NCBI RefSeq assembly: GCF_050947875.1
Contig: NC_134569.1
Location: 208,885,627-208,949,626 of the forward strand
DNA length: 64,000 nt
DNA from: Dermacentor variabilis
Taxonomy: Eukaryota; Arthropoda; Arachnida; Ixodida; Ixodidae
Direction of reading: 5' to 3'
Position 1 is the first letter of the stretch; each line of letters opens with the position of its first letter. The notes below the pieces were generated by a model. The model did no database searches. It was given only the letters and a program-made list of their open reading frames with translations, and was not told the origin of the DNA. Shown piece after piece: positions 22,901-32,465 of the stretch. The translations under genes and the position numbers were made by a program.

Positions 22901-23292
22901 GGCACCGCTCCCAAGAAGTTGAAGGACGCGGCCTCGGATGCCGCCAGGTCGGCCGCCGCCGGTTGCCCTGCAAGGAAACAGTGCGCTCGTAAGAATACGA
23001 ACCGCATTCATTAATGCCTACTTTTCACTCACTTTTGCTCGGCCGAAAGATTCCCCGCGTCCCGCCTGCATTTATACACGAACTTACACCTCCACAGCCT
23101 CCATTCTCGCTCTGTCTTAACTGGCGGCCCTTCTGCGTTGAGAAGTGCCGCCAGTTGCTTCCACAAATCCTGCCTTTTTGCGGCCGAAAATTCCCCACCG
23201 AATTCCTCCGACCTACTAGCAAGCCGGGGGTTACTTTCCATAAAATTTACTATAATTTCCTCCTGCCGAATGGTAATTTGACGCGCAGGCAT
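19986..23292 (-). CDS. Harbinger accessory Myb/SANT-like DNA-binding protein, six exons, intact
   Basis: Six exons fit on -: 23292-23033, 22967-22853, 22468-22342, 21681-21598, 21384-21251 and 20174-19986. All introns are GT-AG and the phases agree throughout, giving 302 residues without a stop. The start is the first ATG (23292). Residues about 5-80 form a Myb/SANT-like (zeste-type) domain with spaced aromatic residues (QEEIIVNFM, RQDLWKQLAALLNA, EREWRLWRCKF). The middle is Gly/Pro/Arg-rich. The last exon is a helical, probably coiled-coil segment (MERIADSLDRLGNVLGRQES). In PIF/Harbinger systems such a protein binds the ends and brings the transposase to DNA and nucleus. It converges with the transposase gene. 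Exon 4 (21598-21681) is the least certain. Confidence 0.8.
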
Positions 23293-24110
23293 GGCTGTGA
23301 TGATCTTTGTTCATGTACAAACACAGGCAAACTGGCCGTCTGCGCGAGCAAGACCGCCAAGTAAATGAACATATTTTCTGGGATGGTAGCCTTTGTTTCC
23401 GACAAATAATTAGCCTCCTGCTATTTCTTCTTTTGAAACCTGCAATTTCGTAGAAAAACAACGCTCTTGAACACTGCCGTCTGTTCACAACTCAACGCTT
23501 GCTACGCACACTTACCAAATTTTCGGACGGTAGCAGAAGGCCAGCAGACGACTATACAGCGGGGTCCCGCGCGTCTTCTTCGAGGGCTCCGCTGAAGCTT
23601 TGCCATTCTTTGCATGACCTTGGCGGTGCGCGAAAACATTGCACACACCCATTCTCAAAATGAAACAGCCACAATAAAACTCGCACACGCGCTACGTCGG
23701 TTCCTTTCGTGTTTGCTCAGCTCTACCCATTTTCAAAATAGGGCGCCATGTTGACACGACGCCCCTCTGGCGGTGCTTGATGACTCACATACACACGCAG
23801 AAACAAAAACCGTCGGTTTATGATATCACCCAAATGTTGCTTCGCAACTATGTCAGTTGTAGCACAATTTATTCATTGAAATCTAACATTTCAAACTTTT
23901 TTTTTCTCATTTCCTTTACATAAAGCGACCGGAGCCAACCGTGGCCAGTGCCCAGAACCGAGCGACGGCGACTGCACTCGATTACGACACACCCGAGTCG
24001 TTCTACACTCGCCAGGCGCAATCTCTCGTGCTATGTGAAGCGTTCGAGGGCGCGCGCTGGTAGTGCGCGCTGACGTCACGAGTGAGCAGGCGGTCGGCTT
24101 ATCGAATGTG
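23293..24110. other. Upstream region of the Myb-like gene, no gene seen
   Basis: About 800 bases between the Myb-like start codon and the right TIR, expected to hold its promoter. No clear TATA box is assigned. A minus-strand frame at 23891-24079 is arginine-rich but has no recognisable domain. Confidence 0.4.
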
Positions 24111-24162
24111 ACGTTCGCCGCGGCGAAACTTTCGCGGCGGCGAACGTTTCAGAATACGCCCC
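24111..24162 (-). repeat. Right terminal inverted repeat with nested near-palindrome
   Basis: 24121-24162 pairs with the left TIR. In addition 24111-24147 is nearly self-complementary (ACGTTCGCCGCGGCGAAA against its inverted copy), so the end itself can fold. It is followed by the CAG duplicate at 24163-24165. Confidence 0.8.
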
Positions 24163-24165
24163 CAG

Positions 24166-25713
24166 CACAGCCGAGCCGGTTGTCTGCCGCCGGTAGCCTC
24201 GCACTGCAGCCGAGCTCAAGCATCTAAGCTTGTGCTTAGATACTTATACGGTATATAAGGTATACTCAAATATACCTTATTTGAATGGATAAGTTATTTG
24301 CAGTTTTCTAACAAGTAATTCGTAATTTTTGTTTTTGAGATTTCACTTACTGGCCTTGCTTTAGAAGTCGGCAAGGAGTTTGGGTAGCTGCTGCGGTAAA
24401 AGCAGACGCCAGGGCGCCACTAGCCTGCGTGCGGGCTACCACTAAAACAACCAGCCTTGACCATGCTCGAGCACAGCAACACTTGCTCTCTGCAAGCAAG
24501 GCTGTGAGGGAGGAATTTGATCCCTAGTTCTTCTAAAGGGTGTGAGAAATCTCTTATGACTGCATCGCTGTCTTCTTCCCGAGATGTTAAGGAACGAAGC
24601 TTCCAAAACTTGTCGTCTTAACTAGTCCACATGGTCTTTCCTAATGGAGTCTTCAGCACTGCCTGTTCTCTGCCTTTTTTATTCGTCAGAAGTAGGCCCA
24701 GAGGGTGATTTGAAGGCTTTGTAATCTTTTTTGCAGCAGCAGCTTTGTCCAGGTGGAATATCAGGAATGCAACTTGGGTGATGGCTGTCAGAAGCTTACT
24801 TCTAATTATTTCGACACTTATGTTTTCTTCTGCGTACTCTGATTTTTCTTTCGGTGTTATATTGTTAGGAAATGTAAGCATGATGTATGCTGGGAGCTTG
24901 ATCTATAGGCTACAAAGTGCACACAACAGCTTAAAGTCAATCTGTGCGAGGAATTGTGATGGTGTGCTGCTATTAGAGTACGCACTTTCACCCAATCGGG
25001 GTACAGTACAATGAACGCTTAACCGGTCCTGATGACTCTCTTTGCCATCATGTTTGCCTTTCGGTGATATGCGGCAAAAAGCAAAGCTTAACTCTGCTTT
25101 ATTTCCACTCTGCCAGCTTGTTACCGTAAAAATCGCACTGTTATTGCCAGCAGAACGTTCGTTTTCCTATTCATTTAGTTTTGAAGTGCAATAAGTGTGT
25201 TGGATCTTCTCCAGTTGTTGCCCCTTTAACTCTCTTGCGCATGTCAGTATCAGAAATGATGTCCTCTTTACTTTTTGCTTTACCTTTTGTAGTACCACGA
25301 AGTCTAGGTATGTAACGGAATGTTCTGCTTTGCTCTGCTGAATGCAGAGGCTGTGGTATTTCCACAACGACTGTACTGCACTTTGTTTACGCACTTGTTG
25401 CAGGTTCCCATGTCTTTTTGATGTGTTCCATATGGTCTTGGCTAAACCTGCAGTTGGACGAGTTGCTTTCTATTCATTCGTACTGTGTGATTTGTACAAA
25501 TAACACATCGACAAGAAAAATGAAAAACCAGTTGAGAGCTGGTGCTTGTGTCGTCCATTTCTTCCTTGCTTATGTTATAAACGTTTTCTGCAAAGCACTA
25601 CTTTGCTTACTTTTGTTTGCATTTTCCAGCTTGAAAACCAGTATATTGCGTATTTCCCAGTCCGGAAAATGAATATTGAGAATGCCGAAATCGGCATACT
25701 AGCTGAGTTATCT
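24166..25713. other. Right flank of Harbinger 1; unassigned sequence with a small hairpin
   Basis: A 10-bp perfect stem ATAAGGTATA/TATACCTTAT with a 6-base loop lies at 24255-24280. Minus-strand frames at 24618-24881 (87 codons, lysine/alanine-rich) and about 25167-25394 look more protein-like than the surroundings (for example KGKAKSKEDIISDTDMRKRV in one frame) and could be remnants of one decayed gene. I do not recognise the family. Confidence 0.35.
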
Positions 25714-26625
25714 GGATAGATACTCTCATATCTTCCTGCAAAACTTTCCCAAACAATGTAAAGAAATACTCCCATGGTACAATATACAACCTCCCTCATG
25801 AATGTAAAAACGTATTCCCTTAGTTCCCTGCAAAAGCTCTTCAATATTTGTAAACCTATACTTTCATAGCTCTCTCCAAGAGCTCCTAGAGGAATATAAA
25901 CATATACTCCCATAGTTCCCTGCAAGAGCTCCTCGATGGATGTAAACGTATACTCCCATAGTTTCCTGCAAAAGCTCTCCAATGGATGTAACATATACTC
26001 CAATAGTTCCCTGCAAAAGCTCTTTAATGTATGTAAATATATACTCCCATAGTTCCCTACGAAAGCTCTCCAATGGATGTAAGCAAATATTCTCATAGTT
26101 TCCTGCAAAAGCTCCTCGATGGGTGTAAACATTACTCTCCCAGTTCCCTACAAAAGCTCCTCGATGGATGTAAACTTATACTCCCATAGTTCCCTGCAAA
26201 AGCTCTCCAATGGATGTAAACATGCTTCAATAGTTCCCTGCAAAAGCTCCTTAATGCGTGTAAACATATATTCCCATAGTTCCATACAAAAGCTCTTCAA
26301 TGGATGTAAGCATATACTCTCATAGTTCCCTGCAAGAGCTCTTCAATGGATGTAAACATACACTCCCATAGTTCCCTCAAAGGATGCTCGATGTATGTGA
26401 ACATATACTTATAGAGTTCCTAGCAAAACCTCCTCGACAGATGTAAACATCTGCTCCTATATTTCCCTGCATAAGCTCGTTGATAGAGATAAATATATAC
26501 TCCCATAGTTCCCTGCAAAAGCTGCTCGATGGGTGTAAAAGTATACTCCCATAATCTCCTGCAAAAGCTCCCAGATGGACGTAAACATTTACTCCCATCA
26601 GTCCGTCCAAAAGCTCCGTAGAGCA
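25714..26625. repeat. Minisatellite, 46-bp unit, about 19-20 copies
   Basis: The unit approximates CTCCCATAGTTCCCTGCAA followed by a variable AGCTCYTCGATGGATG and TAAACATATA. Copies diverge by roughly 10-20 percent and a few are shortened or lengthened. Because 46 is not a multiple of three and the unit has no stop on -, reading frames run through it in rotation. The 185-codon minus-strand frame here is a product of the repeat, not a gene. Confidence 0.92.
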
Positions 26626-26707
26626 GGGGAATAAAATGTTTGCTCCTCCTAACCGGAGTATATTAAACTCCTGTCGGGGTATGCGCTAGAGTACAAGTCA
26701 TTTACTC

Positions 26708-27190
26708 CTATATCGGCTCATTTTCGCTTACAGTGTAGTAGCATATGTGCCCTTTTTTGCGCAGAATGTTAGTAAATGTCTTATGTACCTTATCCTTCAA
26801 TAATTCCCAGGTTGTGAAGGCGGTCTCTTGGTTTTCGTACGTTTTAGCAGGACCGTCTTGGGAAAAGAAGACGCGTCGGGGCTTTGTCATCCTCCCACCT
26901 ATTGAAGGGAGCCAAGCACTCAAATTGGTTGAGCCAGTCTTGCTGGTCTTCCACAGGGGAGCCATGGAAGGTGGGAGGTGCCCGAGGCTACTGCAGAGTA
27001 GCAGGGGTGGACGCCAGTGCAGTGGTGGGGTCAGGGTAGACGTCGAAGATTCTTTTCGCTATCAAGTGGGGTCCGGTAGTAGTTTTGGCTCAGCTGGCAG
27101 CGCTTGGAAACGGCGATTGCTTCGAGTCTCTCAGATTTCTCGGATCTTGTCCTCTGTGGCGGCTTTTACAGGATAGGTCGGGTGCATACC
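26708..27190 (-). pseudogene. Gypsy D gag remnant
   Basis: On -, after a primer site TGGTGGAGGTGC (27193-27204), a decayed gag is recognisable: DWLNQFECLAPFNRWEDD in one frame and AFTTWELLKDKVHKTFTNIL in the next. This is the same capsid block as in gypsy C gag. At least one frameshift (about 26900) breaks it, and similarity ends near 26720. No protease or RT follows; the minisatellite lies beyond. Confidence 0.68.
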
Positions 27191-27206
27191 AAGCACCTCC
27201 ACCAGA

Positions 27207-27520
27207 TGTAACGTTATGGTGACGGCAGGCCTGTAGTCACGAAGGCACAGAAAGGCTCCTAAAGGAAACATTTTATTAGGCTGACTTGCGCCTACTAAGA
27301 ACTTCACAACTCGGCGGCGGCTATAGCAAGAAACGCGCTAGGCTGTCGTCGCTGAACAGAATGCCCGTCGCTCTCGGCTGCGCTTAATTCAAAGCCGGCA
27401 AGGAATCTTCGAGACAAGCCGGCGACTACAACGATCCAGAACAATCTGGAAACACATGCGCGCGGCCGCCATCATTCGAGATAAACCTAGGCGCACCTCG
27501 TACCGCAAAAAATAATAAAA
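27207..27520 (-). repeat. Probable 5' LTR of gypsy D
   Basis: The inner end at 27207 is fixed by the adjacent primer site. A minus-strand AATAAA lies at 27272-27277. The outer boundary is not visible and 27520 is approximate, because no second LTR is present in the window for comparison. Confidence 0.45.
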
Positions 27521-27934
27521 CGGCATGCCGGCGGTTTTCAGGGCCATCAAAAACAGTATTTTTTGTTATGCAGTATCGGCCGTTTGCTGCGAGCAGTATG
27601 TTTTTCATGTACTACTCGCAGCAAATGTCCTCTTTTGATAACAGACAAGGCAATCGAAGCCCCATGCAGCGAGAATGCCAAGTTTGCACCTCGAACCATA
27701 AATATCCGTCTATTCAACAAGCTGGACGTACAGTTGGTATTACTTGTTTCACACTGCGAAAAAGAAGAAAAAAAATAGCCGGAAGGGCCAGCGTTCCGTA
27801 GCTTGCGCCGAGCACTTGGGCGGACATTAGGGGTCTGAGCGCATGCTCTGCGCTTCCGAGTCTCGCCAGCAGTTAGCGCGGCGCGGACCGCCGGCCACGC
27901 GGTCACACGTTCCCTCTAAGAGTGGACCGTGCTG
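27521..27934. other. Unassigned sequence left of the inverted arm
   Basis: No gene seen. An 11-bp stem TTTGCTGCGAG/CTCGCAGCAAA lies at about 27584-27626. Confidence 0.35.
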
Positions 27935-30393
27935 TACACGTACTGCCGCGCTCAATATGAGTTGCAACGTCCGAGCACCGACCGGAGCTCGCTCCACGGC
28001 TAGCATTGCGACAACACTCGCTAGGAATTCTGGTAGAAAGTGCTGTTCCGCGAAGTGACCATCAGGAAAACAGCTTGCAGTCTGTGGCTCCAGGGCTTTA
28101 CAGGCGGCCTCTTACAGCAGATGAAAAATTTTCTGCGCAAAGCCCAAATTTGCCTGCGTCACTTTATTACAAAATTCAAGTCAATTTGATGCAAACGGAT
28201 TAAATATGCAGTGAAACGCAATTCAAGCATCATACACATGCAGGAAACGGTTTTTGAAGCGCAGTTTCACTATGACTAAATGATCTCACATGGTGTCACT
28301 ACTGATTCCTCTCACGAGACCACATTCAGGAGGTGTATTTTTTTTATCTCCCAAGACGCCGGGTTCCTCTACCCCTGACGGAGAAGATCACAGTGGCCAA
28401 CATCCCGAGAAACATGCACCCTGAATACCACAGAGAAAGGAGGCGAGCGAGAGTGAAAGCTCTACGTAAGGCTTACGAAGGACCAAAACAAGGAGAAGTC
28501 CGATACACCGACGCGGCAAAGTACAAGAACAGAGCGGCCCACGCTATCAGCGTGATCAACGGCCAAGGACAAGAGGTAGCAGCGGCCTCGGTAAGCACTC
28601 CAGACATCGACTGCACGGAAGAAACGGCGATAGCCCTGGCGGCTACTACGGGACAGCGAGAAGATTTAATCACAATTATCACCGACTCACAAACAGCATG
28701 TAGAAATTACCAAAAGGGCCGCATTTCCAAACAAGCCCTGAGCATCCTCGAAAAACGAGACAATTTTCCAGAAGTGTACATTGTCTGGGCCCCGGGACAC
28801 GAGTCCCTGGCGGGTAATGTAGCGGCTAATGCCGCTGCCCGAGATCACATTCTCCGGGCTATCCCACCAGGTTCACGAGCACCGGTAGACCAACAAGATA
28901 GCGTCCCGAAAAGATACGCCGATATCCTGAGCCACTACAGACTGGGTAGAAGGATCTATCCACCCCCGCATCCCCAGCTGACAAGAGAAGAGGCGGTGAT
29001 CTTCCGAAGACTACAGACCGGCACATTCCCGCACGGCACCCTGCTACACGCCATGTATCCTACGAGCTGTACTCACAAATTCGCCTTCTGCTCTACGCCC
29101 AATACCCTCTACCACATGGTATGGGAATGTCAACAAAACCCATCGACACCGCCCATCACCGGACCAACCGTCGAGCAGTGGGAGGCACAGCTGACAAGCG
29201 CGACCCCTGAAGACCAGCATCGCCTGGTGAGCTCAGGCCCACGGCATCCTGGACTAGGGACGCCGCCCACCTCGGACGATTTTATCGTCGGCTCATTTCA
29301 ACTAATAAAGTTTATTCCTCCTCCTCCCAAGACACGACACATGTGTAACGACTGGGGTCTCAACGCCCTGCTTGGCTCTGAGCATGACAAGTTTACATGA
29401 CCAAGTCGCTAGAGATTCCGGTCACGTGACCACCTTCTGACATGCTGCCCTATTTCGTAACCTGGCTTCATGTATGTCAACCGATAAAACTTCAGTCGAG
29501 TGCAGTGCTCTTCTACCCAAGGTTGATGCATATCAAACGAAATGGTTTTCGAAGCCCGGCTCAGCTACCACCATGATGAGGTCACATGACCAAGTCACTA
29601 GTGATTAGGGACGCACGATCACCATAAAGAGCGCTGGAAACTATCTCTACATACCCATGACGCATAGCAAACGACGCGGATGGAGAAGATCTCTTCGAAT
29701 ACGAGAGTGACGAGTTGACACGGACAAGTCAGTAGTGATTCAGGTCATGTGACTACTTTCGGGCATGCTGCCATATTGTGTACCCTGGCTTGATGCATAT
29801 CAAACGAAATGGTTATTGTAGCCCAGTGTGGCTATCACTGAATGAGTCCACATTCGATGATCACTAGTGATATGGTCACGTGACCATAGTTCAGTCGAGT
29901 GCAGTGCTCTTCTACCCGGGGATGATGCATATCAAACGAAATGGTTTTCGAAGCCCGGCTCAGCTATCACCATGATGAGGTCACATGACCAAGTTACTAG
30001 TGATTAGGGCGGCACGATCACCATATAGCGCTGGAAACTATCTCTACATACCCATGACGCATACCAAACGACGCGGATGGAGAAGATCTCTTCGAATACG
30101 AGAGTGACGAGTTGACACGGACAAGTCAGTAGTGATACAGGTCACGTGACTACGTTTGGGCATTCTGCCATATTGTGTACCCTGACTTCATGCATATCAA
30201 ACGAAATGGTTTTTGTAGCCTAGTCTGACTGTCGCTGCAATGTGGCTTCATGTTGTCGCTAGTGACTCTTATCACGTGGCCGTATTCGCAAGCATGGCGC
30301 TCGTTTATATCTTGGCCTGATGCATATCAAACGAAAGTGTGTTTGGAGCCTGGTTCGCCTATAACTCTTATGAGCTCATTCTAGGTAAACTGC
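27935..30393 (+). repeat. Left inverted arm: unique outer part plus 399-bp satellite-like units
   Basis: The outer 400 bases (27945-28357) and the inner part (29334-30393) are together the reverse complement of about 47605-49888, with roughly 90 percent identity by eye. The only large interruption is the LINE fragment at 28358-29323. Inner units carry CTAGTGAT, GTCACGTGAC and ATGCATATCAAACGAAATGG and repeat at about 399 bp (for example GACACGGACAAGTCAGTAGTG near 29717 and 30116). Homology to the right arm ends after TAGGTAAAC near 30393. A frame of about 65 codons at 28006-28203 is conserved in the other arm. Confidence 0.88.
28358..29323 (+). mobile_element. 5'-truncated LINE fragment (RNase H and 3' tail) inserted in the left arm
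   Basis: Flanked by the 10-bp duplication CTCCCAAGAC (28348-28357 and 29324-29333). The other arm carries this sequence once, uninterrupted, apart from small differences. The 3' end shows AATAAAG then (TCC)n. One open frame covers the fragment: an RNase H domain (VRYTDAAKYKN, ITDSQTACRNYQKG, WAPGHESLAGNVAANAAARDH), then a cysteine/histidine-rich C-terminus (CTHKFAFCSTPNTLYHMVWEC). The order RNase H then zinc-like tail is that of I/R1-type LINE ORF2 ends. The frame continues past the insertion into arm sequence to 29400. Confidence 0.85.
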
Positions 30394-30605
30394 CCAGAGA
30401 GCACACCAGCATTGGTCAAGCATGGCCCAATCCTTGCAGAAATTGGTACCAATCTTCAACCAATATTGGCATATTGGCAAAGTGCCACACAATCCAATGT
30501 TGGCGCAGAATTAAAGCCAATATTGGAACAATGTTATGCCAATGCACGAGCCATTGTGCTGCCAGCATACGAGTAGTGTTGAAGCGTATCGTTGCCAATA
30601 TTGTC
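30394..30605. repeat. CCAATATTGG-rich repeat split by LINE copy 1 (other half 36561-36700)
   Basis: Imperfect repeats of CCAATATTGG/AGCCAATATTGG and of the block CCATTGTGCTGCCAGC occur before the LINE (near 30549) and again just after it (near 36592), each followed by GTTGCCAWTATT. The repeat therefore existed before the LINE inserted. It may be a small non-autonomous element or minisatellite placed at the inner edge of the left arm. Confidence 0.65.
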
Positions 30606-31126
30606 CCCCGCAGGGGCGTCTGCGCAAGCAGGCGTTTGGTGCGTTGCGACACCACGTACCCGAGCACACGAGGGTTGGGCCCGCCCGCGTGTAGCCGTGC
30701 GCGGCTTAGCCGTGTCCGGGGAAAAGGGGATCCTGGGGGTTGAGCCAATGCCGGGTGTTCGGACCTTTACGGCCCCTCGGCGGCGGCAACACACCCCTTT
30801 GGCCTCGGCTTCACGTAGACGGCACCCCCGGACTGACCCACCCGGGGGAAATCGGTAGTTGTCTTTTCCTGTCTCTCTCTCCCTCAAATCTTCGTCTTTG
30901 TCTTACTTTTCATCTTTCCTGTCTTCTCCTAGCTTCCGCTTACTTCCAATTTTTCCAGGCAGCAAGGGTTAACCTTGTGTGAATAGCCAACCTAGGTTAT
31001 TTCATATTTGGTTATAGTGGTAATGTACAGCTGGCGTTTGCAGGCCGTGTTTCGCACGCCCTGCAGCGTCCCCTTGTAGGACTGCACGGTGGGTGGCTGG
31101 CGTTACTGCCGAAATTACACTCTCCT

Positions 31127-32419
31127 ATGGCTACTTCCTCTCCCCCATTGCCTGATCGCTCCCTGAAGAGGGCGCACCGATGATGTTTTTGAATTTTTCG
31201 CCCGTCAAAAAGAAACTTTTCCACGCTTCCACGTTGTCCACTCCGAAATACCAAACAAACCCGTACGAACAATCTCGCCATTTCTCGTGTCCAAGTCTCT
31301 GACCCAGGTTTTTGGTACAGGTTACAAAGCATCCAGAATGGCAAGCGGTGATCTCCTCTTGGAGCTCCGCAACAAGAAGCAATATGAGAACGTACCCAAC
31401 CTAGTATCATTTGGCGACGCCAAAGTGACAGTCACTCAGCATCGTACTATGAATACCACCCGTGGCGTAGTCTCCGATGATGGTCTCTTGGAGCTGACTG
31501 AGGCTGAGCTCTTGGAGGGCTTCAGTGAGCAGAACGTCATCAACGTTAAGCGAATTAAGATGAGGCGTGACAACAAGGAAATACAGACCAAACATCTGAT
31601 ACTTACTTTTGGCACAAGTGTACTGCCCGAGTCCATCGAGGCCGGGTATATCAAGCTCCGTGTTCGGCCATACATCCCTAATCCCCTGCGTTGCTTCAAA
31701 TGCCAGCGTTTCGGTCACAGCTCACAGAGCTGCCGAGGCCGCCAAACCTGCGCTAAATGCAGTGCTAATGAGCACAATTCTGAATCATGTGAAAACTCTC
31801 TCCACTGCGTAAACTGTGAAGGCGAGCACGCTGCATACTCGCGGTCTGCCCATCTTGGAAGAAAGAAAAGGAAATAGTTACGATTAAAGCAAAAGAAAAC
31901 ATAAGTTTCAAAGAAGCACGCAGGCGGGTATCCTTCCTTCCAAAGCACACCCTTGCCGATGTGGCGCGTCAGGGGGCAGCGCCACAACGGTCTCCGGCGG
32001 CTGCCCGACCCATACCCAGTGAGGCGGGAGTGATGCCATCCGCCCCCTCGGCGGCTGCAGCTAACGCAGCTACGCCAACACAGCAGACGGGGCCATCGAC
32101 CCCGAAGGTGGGCGCAGCTGAGGCTGCCCCAACCCCCCCGGCCCCTTTCAGTGCTGGCAACAGCCGGCGCAGCCAAATCCCTCAGGGAGCGCCATCGACC
32201 CCCGGGCTGGTGGGCGCAGGGCTCTTGCCTTCCGAGGCAGGACCCTCACAGAAAACTTCTCGCTCGCAAGAGCATGTGTCGGGCGCCTCACAAGAGGCAA
32301 TGGACACTACACCTGTCCTCACGGCGCGCCAAGCGCCTAAGGAGCGGCGAGGCTCCCTCGAACGCTCCAGAAAGGGCAGAACCCCGGTTACAGGGCCTCG
32401 AAAGAGCTCTGTAACCTAA
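31127..32419 (+). pseudogene. LINE copy 1 ORF1 (nucleic-acid-binding, CCHC knuckles), frameshifted
   Basis: The ATG at 31127 matches the start of copy 2. The first 60 codons and the main frame (31338-31877) are out of register. The body contains GDLLLELRNKKQYENV, TRGVVSDDGLLELTEAELLE and three zinc knuckles: CFKCQRFGHSSQSC, CAKCSANEHNSESC and CVNCEGEHAAYS. The proline/alanine/serine-rich C-terminal part lies in another frame and ends at 32419. ORF1 proteins of this group coat the LINE RNA. Frameshifts lie near 31195 and after 31860. Confidence 0.85.
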
Positions 32420-32465
32420 GGCATAACATCCGTTTCCGTACGCACAGCCCTTATTCACTTCCAAT

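Larger units (their letters stand above)
659..24165. mobile_element. Giant PIF/Harbinger-type DNA transposon (about 23.5 kb) with nested retroelements
   Basis: Seen: the 42 bases from 662 inward match the reverse complement of the 42 bases from 24162 inward at 39 positions, starting GGGRCGTATTCTGAAACG. The ends are flanked by the same triplet CAG (659-661 and 24163-24165). A Harbinger-family DDE transposase lies just inside the left end on +. A Myb/SANT-like gene lies just inside the right end on -. Known: PIF/Harbinger elements carry TIRs, 3-bp target duplications and exactly this gene pair. Inferred: everything between is one element of about 23.5 kb, enlarged partly by gypsy insertions (about 4.1-8.2 and 12.07-15.2 kb) but mostly by non-coding TG/CA-rich DNA. 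The alternative is two relatives of one family lying in inverted orientation by chance, but the shared CAG argues against this. Confidence 0.75.

Noticed and set aside
25575..26132. 185-codon minus-strand frame with repeated ELLQETMGVYVYI-like units
   Set aside because: Generated by the 46-bp minisatellite, whose unit has no stop in any minus-strand frame; not a real repeat protein.
31969..32160. Minus-strand Ala/Gly-rich frame opposite LINE ORF1
   Set aside because: Shadow of the Pro/Ala-rich ORF1 tail on the coding strand.
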